From Halorientalis marina (lineage in GTDB: Archaea > Halobacteriota > Halobacteria > Halobacteriales > Haloarculaceae): a stretch of DNA of 64,000 nucleotides. The stretch lies in the NCBI RefSeq assembly GCF_023028345.1, contig NZ_CP095490.1:310001-374000 (forward strand), in the 5' to 3' direction. The position numbers and the translations under genes were made by a program. Below, one piece after another: positions 40,758 through 48,195 of the stretch. A model generated the notes under the pieces. It was not told where the DNA came from, searched no databases, and saw only the letters and a list, made by a program, of their open reading frames with translations. The first letter of the stretch is position 1, and each line of letters starts with the position of its first letter.

Positions 40758-41198
40758 ATGGCTTCGGAACGACGCAGCGAAACACGATCAGCGCATCAAG
40801 CGGCAAGTACCCCGGACGGCCAGGCGCCGTGGGCAGACCTCGAGGTGGTGGTCCCGACCGACCGAGATCATACGTCGGTCGTTGCCCTCGTGGAGTGTGC
40901 TCTCGTCGAACTCACGCACGAGGCCGTGGGCGCCGTCTTCGTCTCACGGCAGGTCGGGCGGTCGACGCGGACGCAGTACGTCGCAGCCGACGACGTCGGC
41001 GAGCAGTTCCAGAAACGGCACTTCGACGACCGGCTGGGCTGGCACGAGACCACCGTCCCCCGAGGAACCGTTCGCGACGAGCTCATCGCCCAACTCACAC
41101 AGTCGCCCTCAACGACGGCGGAACAATCAGGTGAGGGAGCAGCTGGCGAGCCGGATACCTTCGTCGTGAAGTCAGTTCGAGAGCTCCGAACGCCGTAG
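40758..41198 (+). CDS. Hypothetical protein
   Basis: 146 residues (MASERRSETRSAHQAAS...WADLEVVVPTDRDHTSVVALVECALVELTHEAVGAVFVSRQVG...LGWHETTVPRGTVRDELIAQLTQ...). Alternating strands and helices suggest one compact domain after a disordered 25-residue N-terminus; no family recognised. ATG 40758 is favoured because the stem-loop leader ends just before it. Longer or shifted frames over the same DNA are Arg/Ser-rich shadows. Confidence 0.65.
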   Translation: MASERRSETRSAHQAASTPDGQAPWADLEVVVPTDRDHTSVVALVECALVELTHEAVGAVFVSRQVGRSTRTQYVAADDVGEQFQKRHFDDRLGWHETTVPRGTVRDELIAQLTQSPSTTAEQSGEGAAGEPDTFVVKSVRELRTP

Positions 41199-41207
41199 GG
41201 GCTAGAA

Positions 41208-41249
41208 TTAACCAACAATCCCGGCCGAAACCGGCACCGTGTTGGTTAA
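41208..41249. repeat. Long-spaced inverted repeat TTAACCAACA, site B
   Basis: TTAACCAACA (41208-41217) and TGTTGGTTAA (41240-41249), spacer 22 bp. It starts 10 bp after the stop of the preceding gene and lies 132 bp ahead of the nuclease-like gene. The spacer itself contains CCGG...CCGG. Confidence 0.85.
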
Positions 41250-41380
41250 CATTGAGGCTGGATCCATTCCCTCGTCCCCGCCCGCCGCCCTGAAACTCGA
41301 GTGAGTGAAGCCTGGCGACCGGTCGACTCGAATGGCCGTCGCGACGGGTTTTATCGGGTCGCTGCTCGTCGAGAGCGAGT

Positions 41381-41926
41381 ATGGTCGTCTTCGAGGAGGT
41401 CACCAAGCTAAGCGAGCGCCGCACCCAAACCTCGTCCGAGGCGTTTCCGGATGAATCGCTGGCGTCGATTCAGGCGGCCGTCGAAGCCGTCCCAGCAAGC
41501 GTCTTCGACGGCTCGACGAAGCACACGGAGGTCGGGGCGTTCGATGCCGCAATCGCTGACGGCCTCTCGCAGTACGAGTACGAAGGGGACGCCGCCGGCG
41601 GCTACAACCCGAACTGCAAGCTCTGGTCGCATCAGGGGTTTAACTACAGCGTCGACCTTTACGACGCCGACACTCGCATCGCCATCGAGGTCGAGAAGAG
41701 CGAGCGGAAGAACGTCAGCGACGACCTCCTCAAGTTCCAGAAGGGGTACCGCACCCAGAAGGACGGCCGGCCGAAAATCGAGTTCGGCTGTCTGGTGGTG
41801 CCGGTGAACTACCTTGGCCGCCATAACCTCTACCAGCACAGTCTGACCAAGCTTGACTTCATGAAGGGCGTCCTGTTCATCGACGACGTCGCTGTCATCG
41901 GCTATCGCGACCCCCGACCGGACTGA
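41381..41926 (+). CDS. Restriction-endonuclease-like protein (PD-(D/E)XK type)
   Basis: 181 residues. The core NYSVDLYDADTRIAIEVEKSERKNVSDDLLKFQKGYRTQ holds Asp92 and Glu103-x-Glu105 followed by Lys106, as in BglII-like and other PD-(D/E)XK nucleases, with strands on both sides (IEFGCLVVPVN; VLFIDDVAVIGY). No methyltransferase is adjacent. It may act in element processing, in defence, or nick the transfer origin; no classical relaxase is seen in the window. It lies 132 bp downstream of repeat site B. Confidence 0.72.
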   Translation: MVVFEEVTKLSERRTQTSSEAFPDESLASIQAAVEAVPASVFDGSTKHTEVGAFDAAIADGLSQYEYEGDAAGGYNPNCKLWSHQGFNYSVDLYDADTRIAIEVEKSERKNVSDDLLKFQKGYRTQKDGRPKIEFGCLVVPVNYLGRHNLYQHSLTKLDFMKGVLFIDDVAVIGYRDPRPD

Positions 41927-41943
41927 CGCTGTCACTCCTGACT

Positions 41944-41990
41944 GTTTATCGGCGCCGGGAGGCGTGCAGCGCGCGACAGCGTGCGCGGCG
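41944..41990 (+). promoter_or_regulatory. GC-rich stem-loop leader, copy 2
   Basis: GTTTATC followed by GGCGCCGGGAGGCGTGC and a GCGCGC...GTGCGC hairpin, ending about 10 bp before ATG 42000. Confidence 0.5.
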
Positions 41991-41999
41991 TGACTCACC

Positions 42000-42290
42000 A
42001 TGCCTGGTCCCGATCCTCACGACGACACGAGTGCCGACTACGAACAGTTCGAGAAGGAACAGCTCGCACAGGACCGCGACGCCGCCAGCGTCGACACGGC
42101 AGACGTCGACGACGCGACGGCCGAGAACTTGGTCAGCGAGCTCATCGACGCGGACATCGTCACTCCGGTTCCCGAAGACCAAGTTCTGGTTCACGAGTCA
42201 AGCGGCACCACGTTCGACTCGGCGACGCAGCTGGCCGCCTTCCACCGTGGTTGGGCGGCCGGCCGCGACGCCGACGCGGAGGACGAGTGA
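42000..42290 (+). CDS. Small acidic hypothetical protein
   Basis: 96 residues, rich in Asp (MPGPDPHDDTSADYEQFEKEQLAQDRDAASVDTADVDDATAENLVSELIDADIVTPVPEDQVLVHESSGTTFDSATQLAAFHRGWAAGRDADAEDE). The C-terminal half could form a small alpha/beta domain. It ends in TGATG, overlapping the zinc-ribbon gene that follows, so the two are translationally coupled. Function unknown. Confidence 0.7.
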   Translation: MPGPDPHDDTSADYEQFEKEQLAQDRDAASVDTADVDDATAENLVSELIDADIVTPVPEDQVLVHESSGTTFDSATQLAAFHRGWAAGRDADAEDE

Positions 42291-42625
42291 TGCAGCAGAC
42301 CCTCGTCGGCTGTGCGTTCTGCGACGCCCCGCCCGGTACTGAGACTGGCGAGGCCCACACTTGGGGACAGGACGAGCGGGTCACCCACCCGATCTGCGTC
42401 GACTGCGCGATTCAGACGGAGCCGGATCCCGAGGAGCGCGATCACGTCGCCTGTGACGGCTGTGGCCTGGTCGTCGACACGCTTGCGGCGCTCACCCGGT
42501 TCCGGGTGGAACTCGGGCACCTCGAAGGCCCGTTGCAACTGTGCGCCCGCTGTAGTCCGGGCGGGCTCGCGACGTACTGGACGCGTGACCTCGGGGAACA
42601 CCTCGTCACGACGCCGGCGGAGTGA
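42290..42625 (+). CDS. Zinc-ribbon protein
   Basis: 111 residues with four CxxC pairs (CAFC, CVDC, CDGC, CARC), enough for two zinc ribbons: residues about 8-40 and 55-92. No catalytic domain is visible, so it probably binds nucleic acid or a protein partner. The start is set by the TGATG overlap with the preceding gene. Confidence 0.75.
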   Translation: MQQTLVGCAFCDAPPGTETGEAHTWGQDERVTHPICVDCAIQTEPDPEERDHVACDGCGLVVDTLAALTRFRVELGHLEGPLQLCARCSPGGLATYWTRDLGEHLVTTPAE

Positions 42626-42674
42626 CCCAAACACTCTTTACTGATTCGCTGTAAACTGTAATCAAGAACGATCC

Positions 42675-43274
42675 GTGTCACGCACTTCAAATCGCGCTGA
42701 CGGCGACATCGTTCGCGACTTCCTCTCAGTCGCGGACCTCCTCGAGGAGCCACAGCTGGCTCAGCTGTACGCGTACCTCGCTCGGGAGGGAGAGGCAACC
42801 GTCCAGGACGTGATGGACGACCTCGAACTGGCCCAGGGGACCGCCTACAGCTACGTCAACAGGCTCGTCGACGCCGGCGTCGTCGACGTCACCAACGACG
42901 AGCAACCCCGTCGGTACGCCGCCCGGGAGATCGACCTGACCGTGACGACGGCTGCCGGCGACCGCGAGTACACGATCACGCCGGCGCTGATCGACGCCGT
43001 TGGCCGCCGCGAGACGGACGCCGACATCGACACCTACATCGACCGCCACGGCGTCGCCGGCCTCGCGACGGCGCTCACCTACGCGGTTGCTCGGGAGCGT
43101 GGGGAAGTGACCCATCGGCTGATGGCGGAGGACCTCGACATCTCGCCGCTGGCTGCGGAGATGATCCTCCAGGCGCTCCGGCCCGTCGTCCACGAGCACT
43201 ACGACATCGAGGAGGCGGGGGCAGGACTCGACGAGTTGAACATCGACGACGGCGACGCAGCTGACGACGCGTGA
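42675..43274 (+). CDS. Winged-helix regulator (probable antitoxin of a PIN toxin)
   Basis: 199 residues from GTG 42675. The winged helix covers about 12-85 (DFLSVADLLEEPQLAQLYAYLAREGEATVQDVMDDLELAQGTAYSYVNRLVDAGVVDVTNDEQPRRYAAREIDL); a helical C-terminal domain follows (about 110-180). It overlaps the PIN-domain gene with a GTGA junction, the usual arrangement in VapBC-like modules, although such long HTH partners are particular to haloarchaea. It likely represses the pair. Confidence 0.75.
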   Translation: MSRTSNRADGDIVRDFLSVADLLEEPQLAQLYAYLAREGEATVQDVMDDLELAQGTAYSYVNRLVDAGVVDVTNDEQPRRYAAREIDLTVTTAAGDREYTITPALIDAVGRRETDADIDTYIDRHGVAGLATALTYAVARERGEVTHRLMAEDLDISPLAAEMILQALRPVVHEHYDIEEAGAGLDELNIDDGDAADDA

Positions 43275-43780
43275 GCCGGCTCCACATCGCCGACACCGGC
43301 CTGTTCGTCGCGATGGGGCAGCCGTCGAACAGTCGGTACCAGGCCGTTCGGCGGTTCGCTCGCCGGAGCGACGTCACCTTCGTACTCCCCGAACGAGTGT
43401 ACGAGGAGCTGACCGTCGACGACCCCAACGTGAAGGAGGTGCCGATTGACGCCGCGATTGACGAGGGCTGGGCGACAGTCGCACCGTCGCTCGAGTTTTC
43501 AGAGCCCATCGTCTCACGGGCGATGGACGGCGTCCAGCGGTACATCGCGAACGCCGACGACCGGCCCGCGGACGAGGTCGAGCGTGCCGACGCCGCCCTC
43601 GCTGCGCTAGCCGCCCAGCATCTCAGTGCCGGGACAGCAACCGAGGTCTACATCTACACGACCGATATTGCGGCTGGGGAGGGGGCTGAAACCGTACTCG
43701 GGAGTGAGGGGTACGGGGATTCAGTGACGTTCGTGAACGGATTCCGGTTCATCGAGGATCTGGTCGCCGGAGACGGCTGA
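43271..43780 (+). CDS. PIN-domain nuclease-like protein
   Basis: 169 residues from a GTG in the GTGA overlap. It begins LHIADTGLFVAMG (first PIN Asp in ADTG), has Glu in ERVYEEL, a central ERADAALAALA stretch and YIYTTDIAAGEGAETVL with the later acidic residue. These match the metal-binding residues of PIN RNases such as VapC. It is longer than typical VapC (about 130). With the upstream HTH gene it forms a likely toxin-antitoxin pair that stabilises the element. Confidence 0.75.
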   Translation: MSRLHIADTGLFVAMGQPSNSRYQAVRRFARRSDVTFVLPERVYEELTVDDPNVKEVPIDAAIDEGWATVAPSLEFSEPIVSRAMDGVQRYIANADDRPADEVERADAALAALAAQHLSAGTATEVYIYTTDIAAGEGAETVLGSEGYGDSVTFVNGFRFIEDLVAGDG

Positions 43781-43782
43781 CG

Positions 43783-44043
43783 CTACTCGGGGTCGAGATC
43801 ACGAGCATCGAGCTCACCGGCGAGATACGCTTTTCCTTGGCGAGTGATGTCGTAAACGCCGTTGCCCAGGTGGACGACGAGGCCATATTCGACCAGCGTC
43901 TTGCAGCGGGCGTTGATGTGTTGGCGGGAAAAGCGCACGCGATCGCTGTCCGCCATTTCCTTCGGGGTGTCGGGGCCGTCCTCAGAGAGATGCTCCAGAA
44001 TGCGGTCATCGGCGCGAGACATCCAGTCGGCGTCAAAGCGCAT
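43783..44043 (-). CDS. PhiH1-repressor-like winged-helix protein
   Basis: 86 residues (MRFDADWMSRADDRILEHLSEDGPDTPKEMADSDRVRFSRQHINARCKTLVEYGLVVHLGNGVYDITRQGKAYLAGELDARDLDPE). A single winged helix with the start WMSRADDRILEHL, as in repressors of haloarchaeal virus phiH1 and many plasmid proteins. It is convergent to the HTH-PIN pair, 2 bp away. It probably controls a divergent promoter in the 120-bp gap before the HalOD1 gene, or itself. Confidence 0.8.
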   Translation of the reverse strand: MRFDADWMSRADDRILEHLSEDGPDTPKEMADSDRVRFSRQHINARCKTLVEYGLVVHLGNGVYDITRQGKAYLAGELDARDLDPE

Positions 44044-44164
44044 AATCGCTTCTGGTTGCGCCGACAGTATCCCGAACGCGCTAAGTCAAGTAGCAAAGCG
44101 TAGCGCTTCTACAGTTGACTCCAAACGTTTTAAGCGCCAGCCACGTTAAGCGTCGAGCATACAG

Positions 44165-44425
44165 ATGCATTCCCCGTCCATCGGCAGTTCGGATGGATCG
44201 AGTGACCTCCTCGTCGAGATCATCGAGACACTGGAAGCGTGTGGGCTCGAGGACGACACCTATCAGCTCCACGATTACGTGGACCCGGGTGCGCTCGAAC
44301 AGCTGATTGCCTCCGCCGATGAGGAGATCGTCGTTCAGTTCACTGTCGAGGGGATTCCCCTTTCTGTCTCACCGGACGGTGTGGACGTCATCGTCGAGGA
44401 CGAGTCCGACTCGGTCGACGAATAA
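44165..44425 (+). CDS. HalOD1-domain protein
   Basis: 86 residues (SDLLVEIIETLEACGLEDDTYQLHDYVDPGALEQLIASADEEIVVQFTVEGIPLSVSPDGVDVIVED). The pattern LxYxVDPxALExLI...VxFxVxGxxVxVxxDGxVxV is the haloarchaeal output domain HalOD1, found alone or in signalling proteins. A start preceded by an AT-rich box (CGTTTTAAG, 44,127-44,135) fits a short-leader transcript. Function of single-domain HalOD1 proteins is unknown. Confidence 0.85.
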   Translation: MHSPSIGSSDGSSDLLVEIIETLEACGLEDDTYQLHDYVDPGALEQLIASADEEIVVQFTVEGIPLSVSPDGVDVIVEDESDSVDE

Positions 44426-44875
44426 CGACCGCAGCAGTTGAGATAGCGATTACTCTCGAAAGCCCTCGGCCGCTCGACGTCCCGCGACCACCGCTGCGCG
44501 CCTCGTCCCTGCGGTGCTTGCGTCGTCGGGGCACGTCGAGCGCCCGGCCCCTTTCAGTCCCACCCGGAGTCTATTGCTGGGCTAGTGGTTCCCATCGGTT
44601 GGCTGGTGTGTCCGTACCGGCCCGCCCCGCTCGCCGCTGCCGCCCTCCGCGTCGCTCGCGACCGACCATTCCGGGCGGTCTGCCTGCAGTAGCGGGCGGA
44701 CTGCCGGGCTAAAGTGCATGTGCCCTCGGCGCCAGCGCTTCACCCGTTCGGGTCCTCCGGACCTCGGCACAGCCGACCGCGACGGACGTGGTTGCGTCGC
44801 GGCGAACGGGGAATGCGCTGGCCGCTCGCTCCGGGCGGGTCGGCGCGCGGTGCTGGTTGGGGCCACCTCATGCAG

Positions 44876-44931
44876 GCGCGCTCTCGCTCGCGCCCGGTAG
44901 GGCGCTCGCGAAGGCGCGAGCGAGAGCGCGC
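44876..44931. repeat. 19-bp perfect inverted repeat (large hairpin)
   Basis: The arms 44876-44894 and 44913-44931 are perfect inverted copies (GCGCGCTCTCGCTCGCGCC), with an 18-base loop that itself contains GCGCTCGC. As RNA or single-stranded DNA this would be very stable. Confidence 0.85.
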
Positions 44932-44962
44932 AGATGGTTCTGTCGGTCGTTGTCGTCGGAAA

Positions 44963-44986
44963 ACCGCGATGTAGTAGCATCGCGGT
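44963..44986. repeat. 9-bp hairpin
   Basis: ACCGCGATG-TAGTAG-CATCGCGGT, perfect 9-bp stem with a 6-base loop, about 44 bp before the SSB-like start. Confidence 0.75.
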
Positions 44987-45029
44987 GTCGGCGCGTGAGC
45001 GCCTTCAGTGGTACCTTGGTGTGATACCA

Positions 45030-45896
45030 ATGTCTAGTAACAACGCTAGCGGAAAGGTCGTTTCGGTGGATGAACAGGCATTCGAGAAAGCGGGCGGTCA
45101 GGCGGTCGATGAAGACGGCTTCCCAGTCGTCGACGAGACGCCGGAGTTCCAGGCCGCGGTCGAGCAGGAGACGCAGGCGAAGGTGGATGCGAACCACCCG
45201 GATGGGATCGCGGACACGAGCGAAGACCGGATTCACGGTGTCACCCTCGAACAAGAGGAGCGCATTCGGGCGCGGGAAGCGGAACTGGAGCGCATCAGTG
45301 CCCAAGCCGAGCTGGGAACGCAGGAGGGCCGGGAGCAGCGTACGCGGGAGGTCGTCAGCGAACTGTGTGGCCGTGACGAGCCGGCGCCGACGGAGCGCAC
45401 GGATCCCCGAGAGAAGGTGACGCAAGACGAACTCGCGAAGGTGAACAAGCAGGCGATGCGGATCAGCGACGAGGTGCAGGGCGGCTGGTCGAGAGCGGTC
45501 GTCGCGAAGCAGCTGGCCGAGAAGGTGGCACGCGGTCGGGACGTCACGAAGGCGGTGCTGGAGACCCTCGAGGAGTTGAAGGCAGCGCCGGGGGCGATCG
45601 TGCCCATCGCGGACGTGCCGGACGTCCCGGTCGGTGAGGTGACGGTCGAAGGCACAGTGAGCGAACTTTGGGATCCTAGTTCCCCAGCAATCGCCCAAGT
45701 CGGACTCATCGAAGACGAAAGCGGGCGTACGAAATTCACGATCTGGGAGAAGAGCAAGAAGACGGTGGTTCGAGAAGGGCAGACAGTCCGGTTCAGAGCG
45801 GTCAAGAAAAATTGGTACCAAGGACGGTGCAGTCTCGCCATCACGGGCTGGAGCAGGATCGAGTTCCCGGAGCGCGGCCGGTGGTGGGAAGAGTAG
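45030..45896 (+). CDS. OB-fold single-stranded DNA-binding protein (RPA/SSB-like)
   Basis: 288 residues from ATG 45030. The N-terminal ~110 residues are acidic and helical (MSSNNASGKVVSVDEQAFEKAGGQAVDEDGFPVVDETPEFQ...). A helical part (VTQDELAKVNKQAMRISDEVQGGWSRAVVAKQLAEK) precedes the OB-fold at about 195-285 (VGEVTVEGTVSELWDPSSPAIAQVGLIEDESGRTKFTIWEKS...VREGQTVRFRAVKKNWYQGRCSLAITGWSRIEFPERGRWWEE). This layout is common in haloarchaeal plasmid SSB-like proteins. It should protect ssDNA in replication or transfer. Starts at 44,934 would run through the hairpins. Confidence 0.82.
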   Translation: MSSNNASGKVVSVDEQAFEKAGGQAVDEDGFPVVDETPEFQAAVEQETQAKVDANHPDGIADTSEDRIHGVTLEQEERIRAREAELERISAQAELGTQEGREQRTREVVSELCGRDEPAPTERTDPREKVTQDELAKVNKQAMRISDEVQGGWSRAVVAKQLAEKVARGRDVTKAVLETLEELKAAPGAIVPIADVPDVPVGEVTVEGTVSELWDPSSPAIAQVGLIEDESGRTKFTIWEKSKKTVVREGQTVRFRAVKKNWYQGRCSLAITGWSRIEFPERGRWWEE

Positions 45897-45915
45897 CCAG
45901 CTGACGCAGCCTTCA

Positions 45916-45921
45916 TTTTTT
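45916..45921 (+). terminator. T-tract terminator after the SSB-like gene
   Basis: A run of six T (CATTTTTTGC) lies 20 bp after the stop; archaeal termination uses such T-runs. The 135 bp between it and the converging HEPN-type gene hold no gene. Confidence 0.45.
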
Positions 45922-46056
45922 GCTGTGTGCCGGACCGACCCAGACCCCGCCGCCCCACCCTCCGCTCCGTGCTCGCTTCGCTGCGCGCGCAGCCACAACC
46001 TCGTTCAGCGGTCTATATGAACGATTCAATCCTACAGAGGGGTCCAAGCCGAGAGA

Positions 46057-47115
46057 CTAATCAATCTCTCGCCAGACAAGGTCGAAGTGGCCGAGGATTA
46101 GGTCAACAGTCAGGTTGAACCAGTCGACAGCGGTGTCGGTATCGATCGCAGGAACAGGATCATCAGTAGGATGGATAATGTCGTGGCGCTGTTGGAGGAA
46201 GGTCTGGAACCGGTTCCATTCATCGAAGTACGGGTCCTCGTGGCTGGTGAGAGTCACGCCCGAGATGTCGTTCAAGGCGTCCTTTGCTAGATCCTTTCGG
46301 CTAATCTTGTTGCCAGTACGGTATTGGTCGACTGAATTGATGGCCTCGGTGTGATCTTGGCCTTGCCATCGATAGTAGAGGTAGATCTGCCGATAGAGAC
46401 AGTTGTCGACGGCAGATACGAGAAGTGGCCCAGCTGCTAATGGATTGTCACGGTTGATTGCGCTTTTGGCTTCACGGAGAAGGGTGAGCCAGGGGGGATC
46501 CCGTCCTTCTGTCTGGAGCAGATTTCGTTGATAAATCAAGGTGATATCATCACCTTTCGCGATGGCATCTTGGGCATCCTCGTCTTTTCGGAGATTGGCA
46601 GTGACAAGGACTTGGCGAGGGGCAACCTGAGTAACCGAGACAAGGAGGATATCAGCTAACGTCGCCCGAGTCATTGAGTCTTCATGGCGATCAATCGGTA
46701 ACCGATCATCTTGATCAACATCACTGCGCTCAGCACCTTGCAGGATTAGCGACCCGCGCTCAATTTCATAACCTTGGTAGAGGTTGCTCAGTTTGTGTTC
46801 GGACGTCTCTCCAACTGTGACATCGGTATAGTTCACTCCTTGATGACCGGCGATACCGAAGGGATAGGATCGGTACGAGTCCCCGGTATCTGCAATATCA
46901 GAAAGGCAGACCAGAAATGCATTCTCGGGAAAAAACAGTGCGCCACAGGCTGGACACGGTGTATAACTGTTCGGTGTGATATCCCTGAGCGGGATGTTTT
47001 GCTGCTCTAAGTGTCGAAGCAGTTGTACGACTCCGATCCGGTGCTCACAGTTCGGACACATGAGATTCGTCGCACCGGCTTCTGCACCGGGCGGGAGGCG
47101 AGAAGCGAAACTCAT
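46057..47115 (-). CDS. Zinc-ribbon protein with C-terminal HEPN-like RxxxxH motif
   Basis: 352 residues. The N-terminus has two CxxC pairs (MCPNCEHR; CPACGALFF) with the spacing of a zinc ribbon. A central alpha/beta part follows (VTQVAPRQVLVTANLRKDEDAQDAIAKGDDITLIYQRNLLQ). The C-terminal ~140 residues are helical (LLREAKSAINRDNPLAAGPLLVSAVDNCLYRQIYLYYRW) and end with RHDIIHPTDD, an R-x4-H motif (about 310-315) typical of HEPN RNases. Codon use is less GC-biased than in neighbours, as for recently acquired cargo. A HEPN gene between SSB and TFB genes could serve defence or stabilisation; this is inferred. Confidence 0.65.
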   Translation of the reverse strand: MSFASRLPPGAEAGATNLMCPNCEHRIGVVQLLRHLEQQNIPLRDITPNSYTPCPACGALFFPENAFLVCLSDIADTGDSYRSYPFGIAGHQGVNYTDVTVGETSEHKLSNLYQGYEIERGSLILQGAERSDVDQDDRLPIDRHEDSMTRATLADILLVSVTQVAPRQVLVTANLRKDEDAQDAIAKGDDITLIYQRNLLQTEGRDPPWLTLLREAKSAINRDNPLAAGPLLVSAVDNCLYRQIYLYYRWQGQDHTEAINSVDQYRTGNKISRKDLAKDALNDISGVTLTSHEDPYFDEWNRFQTFLQQRHDIIHPTDDPVPAIDTDTAVDWFNLTVDLILGHFDLVWREID

Positions 47116-47140
47116 CTCTTAAACGGATTATGCTCACTCG

Positions 47141-47150
47141 ATTATAAAAT
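47141..47150 (-). promoter_or_regulatory. TATA box of the HEPN-type gene
   Basis: The complement of ATTATAAAAT reads ATTTTATAAT, centred about 30 bp upstream of the start codon (complement of 47113-47115). This suggests a leaderless transcript. Confidence 0.6.
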
Positions 47151-47204
47151 CGACCTACTGGATGTGTCCCTATCGTCTCAACCATACGCTTCGGCATAGA
47201 GTCT

Positions 47205-47243
47205 ATTGTCCCCTCAATGGGTGAGGGGATCGCCGTAACGGCG
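47205..47243 (+). promoter_or_regulatory. Double stem-loop leader, copy 3
   Basis: CCCCTCA-ATGGG-TGAGGGG (47210-47228) is followed at once by CGCC-GTAAC-GGCG (47231-47243), then 25 bp to the TFB start. The clearest perfect-stem member of the leader series. Confidence 0.7.
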
Positions 47244-47268
47244 AATTCCCACTAAACTGGAGAGAACA

Positions 47269-48195
47269 ATGGCAACGAGAGACATCTACGAAACTGGCTT
47301 CGACGAAGACATCCGAACGGAGTCGAGCGCGAACCACTGTCCCGAGTGCGACGGACGGGTCACCACGAACGCGGTCGAAACGGTCTGCGAGGACTGTGGC
47401 CTGGTCATCGACGAACAGCGCATCGATCACGGGCCAGAGTGGCGGGCGTACGACGACAGGGAGCGCGAGCGAACGGGTGCTCCACTCACTGCGGCCCGCC
47501 ATGATCGCGGCCTGTCGACGGAGATCGGTCGCGGCACCGACGCGAAGGGGAACGAGATCTCTGGGCAGAAGCGACGGCGACTCGCGCGGATGCGCCGTGA
47601 GCAGACACGTGGTCGCTGGCGGTCGAAAGCAGAACGGAATCTCGCCCACGGACTGGGCGAAGTGCGTCGGTTGGCGAGTGCCCTGGAACTCTCCGATTCG
47701 GTCCGTGACCAGGCGTGTCAGCTCTTCCGGAGCGCTCAGAACGAGGATCTGCTTCGTGGCAGATCCATCGAGGCCATCGCCGCGGCCAGCATCTACGGGG
47801 CCTGCCGGTGCAACGGCCGCTCGCGGTTGGTGGATGACGTCAGCGAGATGGCTCGCGTGGCGGAGTCACGAGTCACGAACGCGTACAAAACGCTCAACGA
47901 AGAGCTGGGCCTTCCCGCCGAGCCCGTCTCCCCCAGCATGTTCGTGCCGCGCCTCGCTTCTGATCTCGAGTGTCCGGACGAGATCCGACAGCGGGCCCGA
48001 ACCCTCGCAGAGCAGGCCGAGGAGCGCGGCGTCACGACGGGCGTCCATCCGGCCGGGTTCGCAGCGGCCTGCCTCTACAAGGCCGGTCATGAGGAGGGGC
48101 GATGGCTGACGCAATGTGACGTTGCCGAGTCCGGGGACGTCACGCCAACCACGGTTCGGACGCATCACGAGACGCTCAATGAGCTCTCTGTCTAG
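47269..48195 (+). CDS. tfb: Transcription initiation factor TFB
   Basis: 308 residues. The N-terminal zinc ribbon has Cys24, Cys27, Cys40 and Cys43 (HCPECDGRV...VCEDCGLVID), followed by the B-reader/linker (RIDHGPEWRAYDDRERERTGAPLTAARHDRGLSTEIG) and two cyclin-like repeats (about 125-205: LASALELSDSVRDQACQLFRSAQNEDLLRGRSIEAIAAASIYGACR; about 220-305). TFB recruits RNA polymerase to TATA/BRE promoters. Haloarchaea have several TFBs, often plasmid-borne; this one may direct the polymerase to element promoters. It has its own double stem-loop leader. Confidence 0.93.
   Translation: MATRDIYETGFDEDIRTESSANHCPECDGRVTTNAVETVCEDCGLVIDEQRIDHGPEWRAYDDRERERTGAPLTAARHDRGLSTEIGRGTDAKGNEISGQKRRRLARMRREQTRGRWRSKAERNLAHGLGEVRRLASALELSDSVRDQACQLFRSAQNEDLLRGRSIEAIAAASIYGACRCNGRSRLVDDVSEMARVAESRVTNAYKTLNEELGLPAEPVSPSMFVPRLASDLECPDEIRQRARTLAEQAEERGVTTGVHPAGFAAACLYKAGHEEGRWLTQCDVAESGDVTPTTVRTHHETLNELSV

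Larger units (their letters stand above)
44426..45029. other. 604-bp GC-rich non-coding region with strong hairpins
   Basis: Reading frames here are Arg/Pro/Ser-rich on both strands and end within the hairpins, so no gene is called. Near the right end are a 19-bp perfect inverted repeat (44,876-44,931), a 9-bp stem (44,963-44,986) and a weaker stem TTGGT-GTGAT-ACCAA (45,017-45,031) that covers the start codon of the SSB-like gene. It may be a structured 5' leader, a structured RNA gene or a single-strand (transfer) origin. Confidence 0.5.

Noticed and set aside
40357..41169. A 270-codon frame overlapping the candidate origin and the 40,758 gene
   Set aside because: Arg/Ser-rich translation without haloarchaeal acidity, crossing the inverted repeats; the gene at 40,758 in another frame has normal composition and a leader motif.
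44434..45010. Several Arg/Pro-rich frames on both strands of the GC-rich region before the SSB-like gene
   Set aside because: Composition is that of random GC-rich DNA, frames end in the hairpins, and no ribosome or promoter signal fits.
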